From Rhizobium sp. L1K21 (GTDB taxonomy: Bacteria; Pseudomonadota; Alphaproteobacteria; Rhizobiales; Rhizobiaceae): a stretch of DNA of 64,000 nucleotides. The stretch lies in assembly GCF_024055895.1 (NCBI RefSeq), contig NZ_JAMXLE010000001.1, positions 248,001-312,000 of the forward strand, given 5' to 3'. The notes beneath the pieces are model-generated. The model searched no databases. It saw only the letters and a list, made by a program, of their open reading frames with translations, and had not been told where the DNA came from. The translations under genes and the position numbers were made by a program. Positions 19,064 to 26,669 of the stretch are shown in pieces (the stretch's first letter is position 1; each line of letters begins with the position of its first letter).

Positions 19064-20629
19064 TTACGCGCTGCGGGCCGGATCGAGCGTGATTTTCCAG
19101 AGTTCCTGGTCTTCACGATCCATGAGGCGGACGGTGAGCTGCTCGGTCTGGCCATCGATATCAACGAGGCCGAAGAACTGCAGACCGGCAGATGGCGGCA
19201 GATTGACCTGGCCTTCCGGTGGGGCTTTCACATATTTCACTTCCGGACCGAAGGTCATGTCGAGATCGTTCGGGCCGAAGGTGCCGGCATGCAGCGGGCC
19301 GGAAACGAATTCCCAGAAGGGGGCGAAGTCCTGGAACTGCGCCTTGTTGGGGTCGTAGTAGTGAGCAGCCGTGTAGTGAACGTCGGCGGTGAGCCAAACG
19401 GTGTTGGTGATACCGGCATTCTTGATGTAGCGCAGCAGGTCGGCGATTTCGAATTCGCGGCCCTTGGCCGGGCCGTTATCGGCATTGGCAATGGCTTCGA
19501 ACTTGGTGTCGCCATCGCGCACGACGAGGCCGATGGGCATGTCGGCTGCAATGATTTTCCAGGTGGCCTTGGAATTGGCCAGTTCCCGCTTCAGCCAGGC
19601 AATCTGCTGCTGGCCGAGGAAGGCCGTGGCATCGCTTGGTGCGTCCTGCATGTTTTCGCTGTTGGCGCCACGGTAGGAGCGCATGTCGAGGAAGAAGACA
19701 TCCAGCATTGGGCCGTAATTGATCGTGCGGTAAACGCGGCCGGGCTCGGCCGGTGTATAGCGGATCGGTGTCATTTCGTGGAAGGCCTTGCCGGCGCGGG
19801 CCGACAGAAGCTGGACGGACTTTTCGGTGTAGCGGTCGTCGCCGGACAAATCCTTGGAAGCCGACCAGTTGTTGACCACTTCATGGTCGTCCCACTGGAA
19901 GAAGGTCGGACAGATGGCGTTCAGCGCGCGCACATGCTCGTCCATCATGTTGTATTTCCATTGGCCGCGATATTCGTCCAGCGTTTCGGCAACCTTGCGC
20001 TTCTCGTCGGTGAGAACCTTGTTGACCCATTTGGTGCCGTCTTTCAGGTCAACTTCATCGGTCATGGCGCCATCGGCATAGATGGTGTCGCCGGAATGGA
20101 GGAAGAAATCGGGCTGATGCTTGGCCATGGTGGCGTAGGTTTTCATGCCGGTTTCATCGATACCCCAGCCTTGACCTGCAGTGTCGCCAGACCATGCAAA
20201 ACGCACGTTGCGGCGCGAAGCGGGCGCAGTGCGGAACTGGCCGGTGATGGTTTCGGACGTGTTGTTGATGTCCTGCAGGTCGGCGGCGGTAAAGCGGTAG
20301 AAGATATCCTGGTCAGAGGGCAGGTTTTCAATGAGGCGCTTGACGGCCATATCCGTGTCGGGAAGTGCGTTCAGGGCCGGCAGCTTTACGGCGTTGGAAA
20401 AGCTCTCGGTGGTCGCATATTCCATCATGACGCGGGAGGGACGGTCAACGCGTGTCCAGATCATGCCGGATGACATATCGACATCGCCGGACTGAACACC
20501 GTGGGTGAAGACCGGGCGTGATGCAGCGCGAACAATGGACGGCATGGCAAGGCCGGCAGCGGCAACAATGCCGGTTGCGCCCGCAGACTGCAGAAACGCA
20601 CGGCGGGGTAGTTTGAAGGAATGTGACAT
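19064..20629 (-). CDS. Alkaline phosphatase D family protein (PhoD-like), Tat-exported
   Basis: 521 residues. The N-terminus KLPRRAFLQSAGATGIVAAAGLA is a twin-arginine signal followed by a hydrophobic stretch, so it is exported folded to the periplasm. The PhoD catalytic domain shows VRFAWSGDT, HSGDTIYADG, FFQWDDHEVVNNW and WLTADVHYTAAHYY, which supply the metal ligands. The family hydrolyses phosphomonoesters or diesters, often teichoic acid or nucleotide-like substrates, using Fe3+/Ca2+; the exact substrate cannot be read here. It stands alone, and no Pho box was recognised. Confidence 0.92.
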   Translation of the reverse strand: MSHSFKLPRRAFLQSAGATGIVAAAGLAMPSIVRAASRPVFTHGVQSGDVDMSSGMIWTRVDRPSRVMMEYATTESFSNAVKLPALNALPDTDMAVKRLIENLPSDQDIFYRFTAADLQDINNTSETITGQFRTAPASRRNVRFAWSGDTAGQGWGIDETGMKTYATMAKHQPDFFLHSGDTIYADGAMTDEVDLKDGTKWVNKVLTDEKRKVAETLDEYRGQWKYNMMDEHVRALNAICPTFFQWDDHEVVNNWSASKDLSGDDRYTEKSVQLLSARAGKAFHEMTPIRYTPAEPGRVYRTINYGPMLDVFFLDMRSYRGANSENMQDAPSDATAFLGQQQIAWLKRELANSKATWKIIAADMPIGLVVRDGDTKFEAIANADNGPAKGREFEIADLLRYIKNAGITNTVWLTADVHYTAAHYYDPNKAQFQDFAPFWEFVSGPLHAGTFGPNDLDMTFGPEVKYVKAPPEGQVNLPPSAGLQFFGLVDIDGQTEQLTVRLMDREDQELWKITLDPARSA

Positions 20630-20761
20630 GATCCTCTCCTGATCAAAATGTGGCGGGAAACCGCGAGGAAAATGGGAGAGGTTCGTGTCACTGTTTTAAT
20701 GTTTGGGTGACAAGCTCGCGAAGGTTTTATGACCAAGTCCCGAAGCATTTTGCCGGGGCAA

Positions 20762-21898
20762 TTATGGCAGGGTATCGGGCATGATCAGTTCAAACTCCTC
20801 GCTGCCGAAATCCTCACCGTTGATGCGCAGCGACACGGCCTGTTTGCCTGTATAATATTGCCGGGTGGTAATTTCGCGAATGGGATGGCGGCGCTTCAAA
20901 TGAAGCGGTTTGCCCGGCTCCAAAGTGGCTTTGGTCCATTTGAAGACCTTGGGTTTTCGCTTGCCATCCGCTTTCACGAAATGAATGGCGTAATCGATGA
21001 TAACGGCTTGCGGGCTATTCGATTTTGAGGCGATGGCTGCTGTAAAATTCAGCGCTTCGCCAAAATTTACCGTTGGCGTTTCGATATTGATCTCTACCGC
21101 GCCGATGGCCGGTGGTTCGAAGTTGAAGGCTTTCAGTGTTGGTCCATGGCCTTGCTTGATCAGCGTGCGGCAGGCGTGGCGCAGCAGTTTCTGCCGCTCC
21201 GGTGGGGCTTCCTTCAGCCAGTCTGCGGCAATGTCGGCCACCAGATCCGGATGGTCTTTGGCGATGTCGTTCAAATGGTTGGCCACCGAGCGGCGGACAT
21301 ATTCTGAAGGATCGTCGCGGAGATGTTTCAGAAGTGGAATGGCCGGGGTGGGATCGGCCATCAGCGCGGGCAGCTGCATGGCCCAGGGCAGGCGCGGGCG
21401 CGTCCCTTCCGAAATCAGACGGCGGATATGCTCGTCCTCATCATCAAGCCAGCTTTCCATGATTGCGAGTGCGCGGGCCTGATCTTCCAGCAGGAAATAG
21501 CGCACGGCAAATTCGGATGTGAAGCGGCGGGTCATCTCATAAAGAAGCGCCATGGCCTCATCGAAATGGGCGATATGGTGCTGACCAATGAGCATGGTGA
21601 GCGGCATGATGGCCCAGCCACGGATGCCATCACCGTCGGTTGGCTGTTCCGGACTGCTGTTTGAAAGCGGGTGCAGGCTTGCGCGCAAAATGCGCTCGCG
21701 GGTTGTCCAGTCCGGCGGCAGATATTGATGCAGGCAATCGGTAATCCATTGGGCGCGGGGCTTGAGTTCCAGTGCCTCAAGCTTTTCCATCACGTCAGCT
21801 TCGAAGCCGGTCTGATCAAAACCCTGGGCGTGTCTGGCGATGTTACGCGCCATGTTTTGGGTGAGCTTCGGGGAGAACAGGTTTTTCAAGGGTTCCAT
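20762..21898 (-). CDS. DNA alkylation repair protein, AlkD-like HEAT repeats
   Basis: 378 residues built of HEAT-like helical repeats (DDEDEHIRRLISEGTRPRLPWAMQL, DDPSEYVRRSVANHLNDIAKDHPDLV) as in AlkC/AlkD-type glycosylases that remove alkylated purines without base flipping. The second half (about residues 270-378) is a beta-rich domain (VEINIETPTVNFGEALNF) found in many rhizobial homologues. The functional assignment to repair rests on family only. A 72-residue gene lies 7 bases upstream and is probably co-transcribed. Confidence 0.82.
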   Translation of the reverse strand: MEPLKNLFSPKLTQNMARNIARHAQGFDQTGFEADVMEKLEALELKPRAQWITDCLHQYLPPDWTTRERILRASLHPLSNSSPEQPTDGDGIRGWAIMPLTMLIGQHHIAHFDEAMALLYEMTRRFTSEFAVRYFLLEDQARALAIMESWLDDEDEHIRRLISEGTRPRLPWAMQLPALMADPTPAIPLLKHLRDDPSEYVRRSVANHLNDIAKDHPDLVADIAADWLKEAPPERQKLLRHACRTLIKQGHGPTLKAFNFEPPAIGAVEINIETPTVNFGEALNFTAAIASKSNSPQAVIIDYAIHFVKADGKRKPKVFKWTKATLEPGKPLHLKRRHPIREITTRQYYTGKQAVSLRINGEDFGSEEFELIMPDTLP

Positions 21899-21905
21899 GG
21901 CAATC

Positions 21906-22124
21906 TCACATTCCCTTTCGAATCATATCGCGAATTTTTACCGCTTTTTCGAAATGATCGAGCTGGTGCGTTCTGATCCACCATTCGGCGGCTTCCATCA
22001 GGCATTCGGGATCGTCATTCCTGTTGGCGAAGAAAGCATAGAAGGAGAGGCCGACAGCCTCTCCCTTTTGCGCAATCTTGCGGTTGCAAACATCGATTGC
22101 CTTTTGGCGCAGACTGTCACGCAT
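21906..22124 (-). CDS. Small hypothetical protein, 72 residues
   Basis: A short helical, charged protein (MRDSLRQKAIDVCNRKIAQK ... ECLMEAAEWWIRTHQLDHFEKAVKIRD). No domain is recognised. ATG 22124 has an AGGACGG ribosome site, and the gene ends 7 bases before the AlkD-like gene, which supports it being real. No signal peptide or membrane segment. Confidence 0.6.
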   Translation of the reverse strand: MRDSLRQKAIDVCNRKIAQKGEAVGLSFYAFFANRNDDPECLMEAAEWWIRTHQLDHFEKAVKIRDMIRKGM

Positions 22125-22172
22125 GAAATCCGTCCTGGTGGCGGTTTGTTTCCGTTTGCGTGTCCCAAGCGC

Positions 22173-22493
22173 TCATGCCTGATATTGGGCCAGAACCGTG
22201 CAGTGGGCGACCCCTGTTGCGGGGTTGTTATCGGCGAGGTTCATGACACTGAAATAGGCCCCGCATTCGGGCGAACCGGCAGCGGCCTGCATCATCGTAT
22301 CGGCCGAAGCCTGGTCTTCCCACTCCACCACATCGGCAAACAGCCCATCGTCCTTGCGCACCAGGGTGCGGGCGATGAAGCCGGGCTGGGTGGAAAGGAA
22401 TGTTTGAAATTGATCGGATGCGGCCACGAGATCCTCTTCCGTTTTGCCCGCAGCCAGGGTGACAGTTGCGATTTCTATGATCCTGTTTTTCAT
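22173..22493 (-). CDS. Antibiotic biosynthesis monooxygenase (ABM) domain-like protein
   Basis: 106 residues with a dimeric alpha-beta barrel pattern: IIEIATVTLAAGKTEEDLVAA, QFQTFLSTQPGFIARTLVRK and FADVVEWEDQASADTMMQAA. Such small proteins range from quinol monooxygenases to haem degraders and putative stress proteins; the substrate cannot be told. It is divergent from a WYL-type regulator whose start lies 74 bases away, with a palindrome between them, so it is the likely target of that regulator. Confidence 0.75.
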   Translation of the reverse strand: MKNRIIEIATVTLAAGKTEEDLVAASDQFQTFLSTQPGFIARTLVRKDDGLFADVVEWEDQASADTMMQAAAGSPECGAYFSVMNLADNNPATGVAHCTVLAQYQA

Positions 22494-22538
22494 TGGGTTT
22501 TCCTTTCGTTTAGGGTCTGAAAGAAGAGCTATCGAAAT

Positions 22539-22559
22539 ATATGCCATTTTATGGCATAT
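22539..22559. promoter_or_regulatory. Likely operator of the WYL-type regulator
   Basis: ATATGCCAT-TTT-ATGGCATAT is a perfect 9-bp inverted repeat with a 3-base spacer. It lies 8 bases before the regulator's start codon and 46 bases before the divergent ABM gene. This position fits autoregulation together with control of the neighbour. Confidence 0.75.
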
Positions 22560-22566
22560 TTCTTTC

Positions 22567-23322
22567 ATGAAACGCGCAACGACATCTGACAGGCTGGAAC
22601 GACTGGACGTGCTGGAGGCCAGGCTGAAATCTGCTGAGCCGCTTGTGCTGAAAGACCTGGCGGCAGAATTTGCCATCAGTCTGCGCACTATCAGCCGCGA
22701 TATTGAAATCCTGCGCGAACGCGGATTGCCGATTGAGGCGGAGCGTGGGCGCGGCGGCGGGGTGCGGCTGAGCGCCAATTGGGGCGTGGGCCGGATATCG
22801 CTGAACTATCGCGAGGCGGTGGGTTTGCTGGTGAGCCTGGCGGTGATCCGGCAGATGAAGTCGCCCTTGCTGATGTCCAATCTTTCATCTGTGCGGCGCA
22901 AGCTGGTGGCGTCCTTCTCACGTGCCGACCAGAGCCGCATTCGCGCATTGCAATCGCGCATCATTGTCGGGCAGACGGTGTCGCCGTTCGTGCTTTCCAA
23001 CTATTCCGTGCCGCCGGACGATGTGGTGGGCGGGTTGCACGAGGCATTTCTGCTGAACCGCGCAATCGAGATTTCCTATCTCAGTGAAAAAGGCGAGGTG
23101 ACGGAGCGGGTGATTGAGCCGCATTTCCTGCTGCTGAATTATCCGGCCTGGTATACGCTTGCCTTTGACCATCTGCGCGGTGCACCACGCACGTTTCGGT
23201 GTGACCGGATGCAGTCGTTGACCATGCTCGACGCCACGTTTCAGCCGCGACCGGTGACAGATTTTGCCGCAGCGCTGGAGGGTGTGGAGATCATTTCAGA
23301 TGGAACCGGATTCTCAATTTGA
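22567..23322 (+). CDS. YafY-type transcriptional regulator with WYL domain
   Basis: 251 residues: an N-terminal DeoR/HTH_11-type helix-turn-helix (ERLDVLEARLKSAEPLVLKDLAAEF, then SLRTISRDIEILRERGLPIE) and a C-terminal WYL domain (AIEISYLSEKGEVTERVIEP, LLLNYPAWYTLAFDH, RTFRCDRM). WYL domains bind ligands, often nucleic acid or nucleotides, and control gene expression. ATG 22567 lies just after the palindrome 22539-22559. Probably regulates itself and the divergent ABM gene. Confidence 0.88.
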   Translation: MKRATTSDRLERLDVLEARLKSAEPLVLKDLAAEFAISLRTISRDIEILRERGLPIEAERGRGGGVRLSANWGVGRISLNYREAVGLLVSLAVIRQMKSPLLMSNLSSVRRKLVASFSRADQSRIRALQSRIIVGQTVSPFVLSNYSVPPDDVVGGLHEAFLLNRAIEISYLSEKGEVTERVIEPHFLLLNYPAWYTLAFDHLRGAPRTFRCDRMQSLTMLDATFQPRPVTDFAAALEGVEIISDGTGFSI

Positions 23323-23330
23323 AAATGAAC

Positions 23331-23362
23331 CGGCCCCCTCAGCCAGACTGGCGAGGGGGCCG
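23331..23362. terminator. Bidirectional hairpin between converging genes
   Basis: CGGCCCCCTC pairs with GAGGGGGCCG, with an inner GCCA/TGGC stem. It sits between the regulator (+) and a GNAT gene (-). No T-run on either side. Confidence 0.55.
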
Positions 23363-23367
23363 AACTA

Positions 23368-23979
23368 TCAAGCCGGCATGAAGGAACCGAAGGTCAGTTC
23401 CGTTTCAACAACATCCACCATGGTGCCGCGCGGGTTGCAGAAGGCCCATGTGGTGCCGGTGACCGAAAAGCCGAGCTTTTCCTGAACCTTCAGCGAGGCC
23501 GGGTTATCGGTGATGACGCCGGCATAGAGTGTTTCGCCCATCATGATGGAGAAGAAACGCTCAATCAGCGCGCTTGCAGCCTCACTCATGTAGCCCTTGC
23601 CCCAGTGGGTTGGTAGAAGCCAATAGCCGATGTGCCAGCCGGGACGCTTGCCGGTTTCGCGATGCTCGATGGAAATCACGCCCTCCAGCGCGCCGCCATC
23701 CAGCGTGATGGCATAGGCCCAGCCATCAATCTCGCCACCCTGCCAGGCGCGAACGAAATCCAGCCCGTCTTCATGGTTATAGGGGACTGGAACCGGCAGC
23801 AGCATGCGGACAACCTCCGGGGTCTGCATGCCGGTTGCCAGGCGATATTGATCCTCCGGCTTGAGCGCGCGCAGGGTCAGCCTGTTGGTGCGGATGGTGG
23901 GCTGGGTGGCAAAACTCAGCGTGTTTTGCCGGGGTCCTGCCCGCAGGTTTCTGTTCGGGGTTATTGCCAGAGCGCTCAT
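23368..23979 (-). CDS. GNAT family N-acetyltransferase (RimJ/RimL type)
   Basis: 203 residues with the GNAT fold: TNRLTLRALKPEDQYRLA near the N-terminus, GVISIEHRETGKRPGWHIGYWL (beta strands), WGKGYMSEAASALIERFF (acetyl-CoA loop), and NPASLKVQEKLGFSVTG. It transfers acetyl from acetyl-CoA; the acceptor is unknown. Its ATG overlaps the stop of the upstream GNAT gene (ATGA), so the two are coupled. The pair next to rpmA is a conserved rhizobial arrangement. Confidence 0.9.
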   Translation of the reverse strand: MSALAITPNRNLRAGPRQNTLSFATQPTIRTNRLTLRALKPEDQYRLATGMQTPEVVRMLLPVPVPYNHEDGLDFVRAWQGGEIDGWAYAITLDGGALEGVISIEHRETGKRPGWHIGYWLLPTHWGKGYMSEAASALIERFFSIMMGETLYAGVITDNPASLKVQEKLGFSVTGTTWAFCNPRGTMVDVVETELTFGSFMPA

Positions 23980-24611
23980 CTCGATCCTCCCCAGCTTCTG
24001 AGCGACAACCAGGTCGCCCGGTCGAGCCGGTACCATTCAACTGCAGTCGTGCCGCCCAGCGCAAGCGACGGTGCCATGCCGGTTCCCTGATATTGGAACC
24101 CGCATTTCTGGATCACGCGGCGAGAGGCTGTGTTGACCACGCGGCAGCGGGCATCCAGCATCTCAATCATGTCATCACGGAAGGCCATGTCGACGAGAAC
24201 CTGAGCGGCTTCTGTGGCGTACCCCTGTCTCCAGTGTGGTTCGCCGAGCCAATAACCGATTTCCCCACGGCTTTGTTCCGCCGGATCGACCTCCAATCCG
24301 CAGCAACCCATGAATTCGCCCGTGTCTGCTTTGGTAATGGCAAAGACGGCCTTGCCAATCACGCCATTATTGGCGCGTCGTACAAAGGCAGCGGCATCAG
24401 CAACCGTATAAGGATGCGGCATGCGCGAAACCATTGTGGCGATTTTGGCGTTGTTGGCGAGATGGGCAAGGGCGTCGATGTCTTCAATGTGCGGGGCTCT
24501 CAAAACCAGCCGCTCCGATAACATGACAGGACTTTGGGTTGACACCCTCTGGCTCTGCAGCCGTTCTTCCGGGGACCGGGATGATCCCTCTCTTAACATT
24601 TCGCTCTGCAT
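23976..24611 (-). CDS. GNAT family N-acetyltransferase
   Basis: 211 residues. SERLVLRAPHIEDIDALAHL starts the GNAT domain; FMGCCGLEVDPAEQSRGEIGYWL and WRQGYATEAAQVLVDMAF carry the acetyl-CoA-binding region, and NTASRRVIQKCGFQYQG is the last conserved strand. The acceptor is unknown. ATG 24611 has an AAGGAGCT ribosome site. It is separated from rpmA by a hairpin terminator and is translationally coupled to the second GNAT gene. Confidence 0.9.
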   Translation of the reverse strand: MQSEMLREGSSRSPEERLQSQRVSTQSPVMLSERLVLRAPHIEDIDALAHLANNAKIATMVSRMPHPYTVADAAAFVRRANNGVIGKAVFAITKADTGEFMGCCGLEVDPAEQSRGEIGYWLGEPHWRQGYATEAAQVLVDMAFRDDMIEMLDARCRVVNTASRRVIQKCGFQYQGTGMAPSLALGGTTAVEWYRLDRATWLSLRSWGGSR

Positions 24612-24635
24612 TGTTCAGCTCCTTGAAAGACAAGC

Positions 24636-24672
24636 AAAAAGGGGAGTTGGGTATTGCCCCATCTCCCCTTTT
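24636..24672 (-). terminator. Terminator of rplU-rpmA
   Basis: On the minus strand AAAAGGGGAG...TGGG pairs with CCCA...CTCCCCTTTTT, ending in a T-run. It lies 72 bases after the rpmA stop and before the GNAT pair. Confidence 0.85.
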
Positions 24673-24743
24673 GATCTTTTGGCCTGAACCTTGAAGCGTC
24701 AGCCGGGTCGATGAGACGCCGGCTGTTTTTGAGCGCTACCGGC

Positions 24744-25016
24744 TTATTCCGCTGCTTCTGCCGTTTTCGGCATCACGGACACGTAGACGCGGCCGTTGGC
24801 TTTCGTGGCAAAGCTCACGTTGCCTTCCGTAAGGGCAAAAATCGTGTGGTCCTTACCGAGGCCAACATTGGCGCCCGGATGCCACTTGGTGCCGCGCTGA
24901 CGCACGAGAATATTGCCGGCGCGAACGCTTTCGCCGCCGAATTTCTTCACGCCAAGACGCTTGGACTCAGAATCGCGACCGTTACGCGATGAACCGCCAG
25001 CTTTTTTGTGTGCCAT
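24744..25016 (-). CDS. rpmA: 50S ribosomal protein L27
   Basis: L27 lies near the peptidyl transferase centre. The sequence [23 protein letters not shown], then [15 protein letters not shown] and [14 protein letters not shown], is typical. 90 residues, with no N-terminal cleavage extension of the Firmicutes type. Follows rplU after 31 bases in one operon. Confidence 0.98.
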   Translation of the reverse strand: MAHKKAGGSSRNGRDSESKRLGVKKFGGESVRAGNILVRQRGTKWHPGANVGLGKDHTIFALTEGNVSFATKANGRVYVSVMPKTAEAAE

Positions 25017-25047
25017 GGGTGTTCTCCTTTAAACCTTTGTTCTCGTC

Positions 25048-25353
25048 TTACTGACCAGCTGCGATGTCCAGAATGCGGACAGTCGTCTGATGCTGGCGGT
25101 GGCCGCGCGAGCGCTTGGAGTTCTGGCGGCGGCGCTTCTTGAAGGCGATAACCTTCTTGGCCCGGCCATGCTCAACGATCTCAGCGGTGACCTTCGCGCC
25201 TTCGATGAAAGGAGCGCCGATCTTGGTGCCGACCATGAGAACTTCGGCGAATTCAATCTTTGCGCCAGCGTCGCCTTCCAGTTTTTCAACTGTTACGACG
25301 TCGTCGGCCGCTACGCGGTACTGCTTACCGCCGGTCTTGATGACTGCGAACAT
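25048..25353 (-). CDS. rplU: 50S ribosomal protein L21
   Basis: L21 binds 23S rRNA in the presence of L20. [28 protein letters not shown] and [22 protein letters not shown] are family hallmarks. 101 residues; some alphaproteobacteria have a longer C-terminal tail, here absent. First gene of rplU-rpmA, with the promoter presumably in the 388-base gap before tRNA-Ser. Confidence 0.98.
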   Translation of the reverse strand: MFAVIKTGGKQYRVAADDVVTVEKLEGDAGAKIEFAEVLMVGTKIGAPFIEGAKVTAEIVEHGRAKKVIAFKKRRRQNSKRSRGHRQHQTTVRILDIAAGQ

Positions 25354-25702
25354 TTCTTTGCCTTTCTGTTCGTTTCCAGCTCTTGCGAATGAAATTCAGC
25401 CGCAGGCCGTCTTTTTGTCAGTCGGTTTTAGCAACAAAATCAGCGTCTTGCAGAAGCAGATGGTGATGCCGGTGAGATTTTGCCGTGAAGCAAAATGAAA
25501 GCGCGGACAGATTCCGCGCCATCGTTGGGGCGGGAGATACGTCAGGAAAGCCAACCTGTCAAGCGCGCTGCCTTATTTTACCGGCATTTCGCTCTTGCGT
25601 CGCCGCTAAACTATCGCTATGTGATGGCCCGCGCCGAACAAGGCGTCAACCACGCTATGGGATGGCATGCCGTAGCACTTTATAAGTGTCGCGTCATCCT
25701 GT

Positions 25703-25724
25703 TTTCAAACCTTACGGTTTGAAA
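25703..25724. repeat. Inverted repeat upstream of tRNA-Ser
   Basis: TTTCAAACC (25703-25711) and GGTTTGAAA (25716-25724) form a perfect 9-bp stem with loop TTAC, ending 17 bases before the tRNA. The rest of the 25354-25741 gap holds no convincing gene; it must contain the promoters of rplU (-) and the tRNA (+). Confidence 0.5.
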
Positions 25725-25741
25725 GGGTATGCGACAGGGCC

Positions 25742-25831
25742 GGAGAGGTGGCTGAGTGGTTGAAAGCACCGCACTCGAAATGCGGCATACGGGCAACCGT
25801 ATCGGGGGTTCGAATCCCTTCCTCTCCGCCA
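25742..25831 (+). tRNA. tRNA-Ser (anticodon CGA)
   Basis: Acceptor stem GGAGAGG (25742-25748) pairs with CCTCTCC (25821-25827), with discriminator G and an encoded CCA. Anticodon stem CCGCA/TGCGG with loop CTCGAAA places CGA at 25776-25778, decoding UCG. A long variable arm (ATACGGGCAACCGTAT) confirms the serine type, and the T arm is GGGGGTTCGAATCCC-like. Confidence 0.97.
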
Positions 25832-26179
25832 TTTTTATGTCTTCACGGTCGTTTCGCCCTTTGGGCTGACCTCCAGACAGGGCGGCCAGATGTGGCCGAC
25901 GCTCAGTCGAGCTTGCGAACCTTTGCAGGTTCGAAGTTTCTCCCCGACACTCCGCCATTTTTGTTTGCACGTGGCCGCCACGCCAACCCTGCTTGCATGG
26001 CTCTGGGTTTGAATTTCGTTTTTCACCCTCCACCGTTTTATTCAGGTTTATTTGCAGTTCATGACTGAAGCGTTGCGATAAGTGCCGGTGTGCCGTTGGC
26101 ACCTTCACATGAGCGGGACATTCCGTCTGCCGTTATAAAGCGGTCGCTTTGCTGGGCTGACGGAAGGTTATCTTGTGCG
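25832..26179. other. Gap after tRNA-Ser with a partial copy of the tRNA tail
   Basis: No gene is supported. CTCCGCCATTTTT at 25824-25836 (tRNA 3' end and following bases) recurs at 25949-25961, preceded by GGTTCGAA at about 25928, which resembles a T loop. This could be a decayed second tRNA tail or attachment-site remnant. The rest shows nothing definite. Confidence 0.4.
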
Positions 26180-26575
26180 TTAGGCCCGCTCTATAGTCAC
26201 ATCGCCATCATTTGATCTGCCCACCCACGACGCGGGAGCCGCGCGAATAACATCGATGTGCGCGTTTGCCTCAATCCCTTGCACAACGATGGTGGTCGCT
26301 GTTGGGTGATGCTCGATTATGGTCGGTAAAATTGAGGCTACGTTTTCCACGTCGTTACCCATATCGTTGAACGTCGTGATGGAGTTTACTCGATTGGTGC
26401 TCCGTAGCTCCATCGCCGTTTGGATGTTGGCGTCTGACGCCACTACCCAAAAATCGGAATTCTGATCATTCCCTCTCGGGGTAAAGCGTGGATCAACAGA
26501 GATCACAACTTTGCTTTCCAAGGTTCCCTCCCGCATCTCACTCAGCCGGTCAATTCCGAGGCAGTAGCTTGCCAA
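26180..26575 (-). CDS. Orphan hypothetical ORF after hsdR
   Basis: Not recognised. From TTG 26575 it has 131 residues; ATG 26536 is another start. The frame stays open upstream to about 26680 without a start codon and still reads like protein (for example GLSALFDSEKCQRAV, GVPLTAKSTDIS), so it may be the 3' part of a gene that lost its beginning at the edge of the restriction locus. Content is mixed alpha/beta with VVISVDPRFTPRG and TTIVVQGIEANAHIDVI. No domain call is made. Confidence 0.45.
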   Translation of the reverse strand: MASYCLGIDRLSEMREGTLESKVVISVDPRFTPRGNDQNSDFWVVASDANIQTAMELRSTNRVNSITTFNDMGNDVENVASILPTIIEHHPTATTIVVQGIEANAHIDVIRAAPASWVGRSNDGDVTIERA

Positions 26576-26669
26576 ATTCGGCCGGCTTATGTCCGTTGAC
26601 TTGGCAGTGAGCGGAACACCGGTTACCGCTCTCTGACACTTCTCTGAGTCAAAGAGAGCGCTTAGGCCA

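Noticed and set aside
19289-20473. 394-codon open frame opposite the phoD-like gene
   Set aside because: Antisense shadow; the Tat signal and metal-site motifs are all in the minus frame.
25703-25724. Hairpin before tRNA-Ser as a terminator
   Set aside because: No T-run follows, and no gene ends just upstream on the plus strand.
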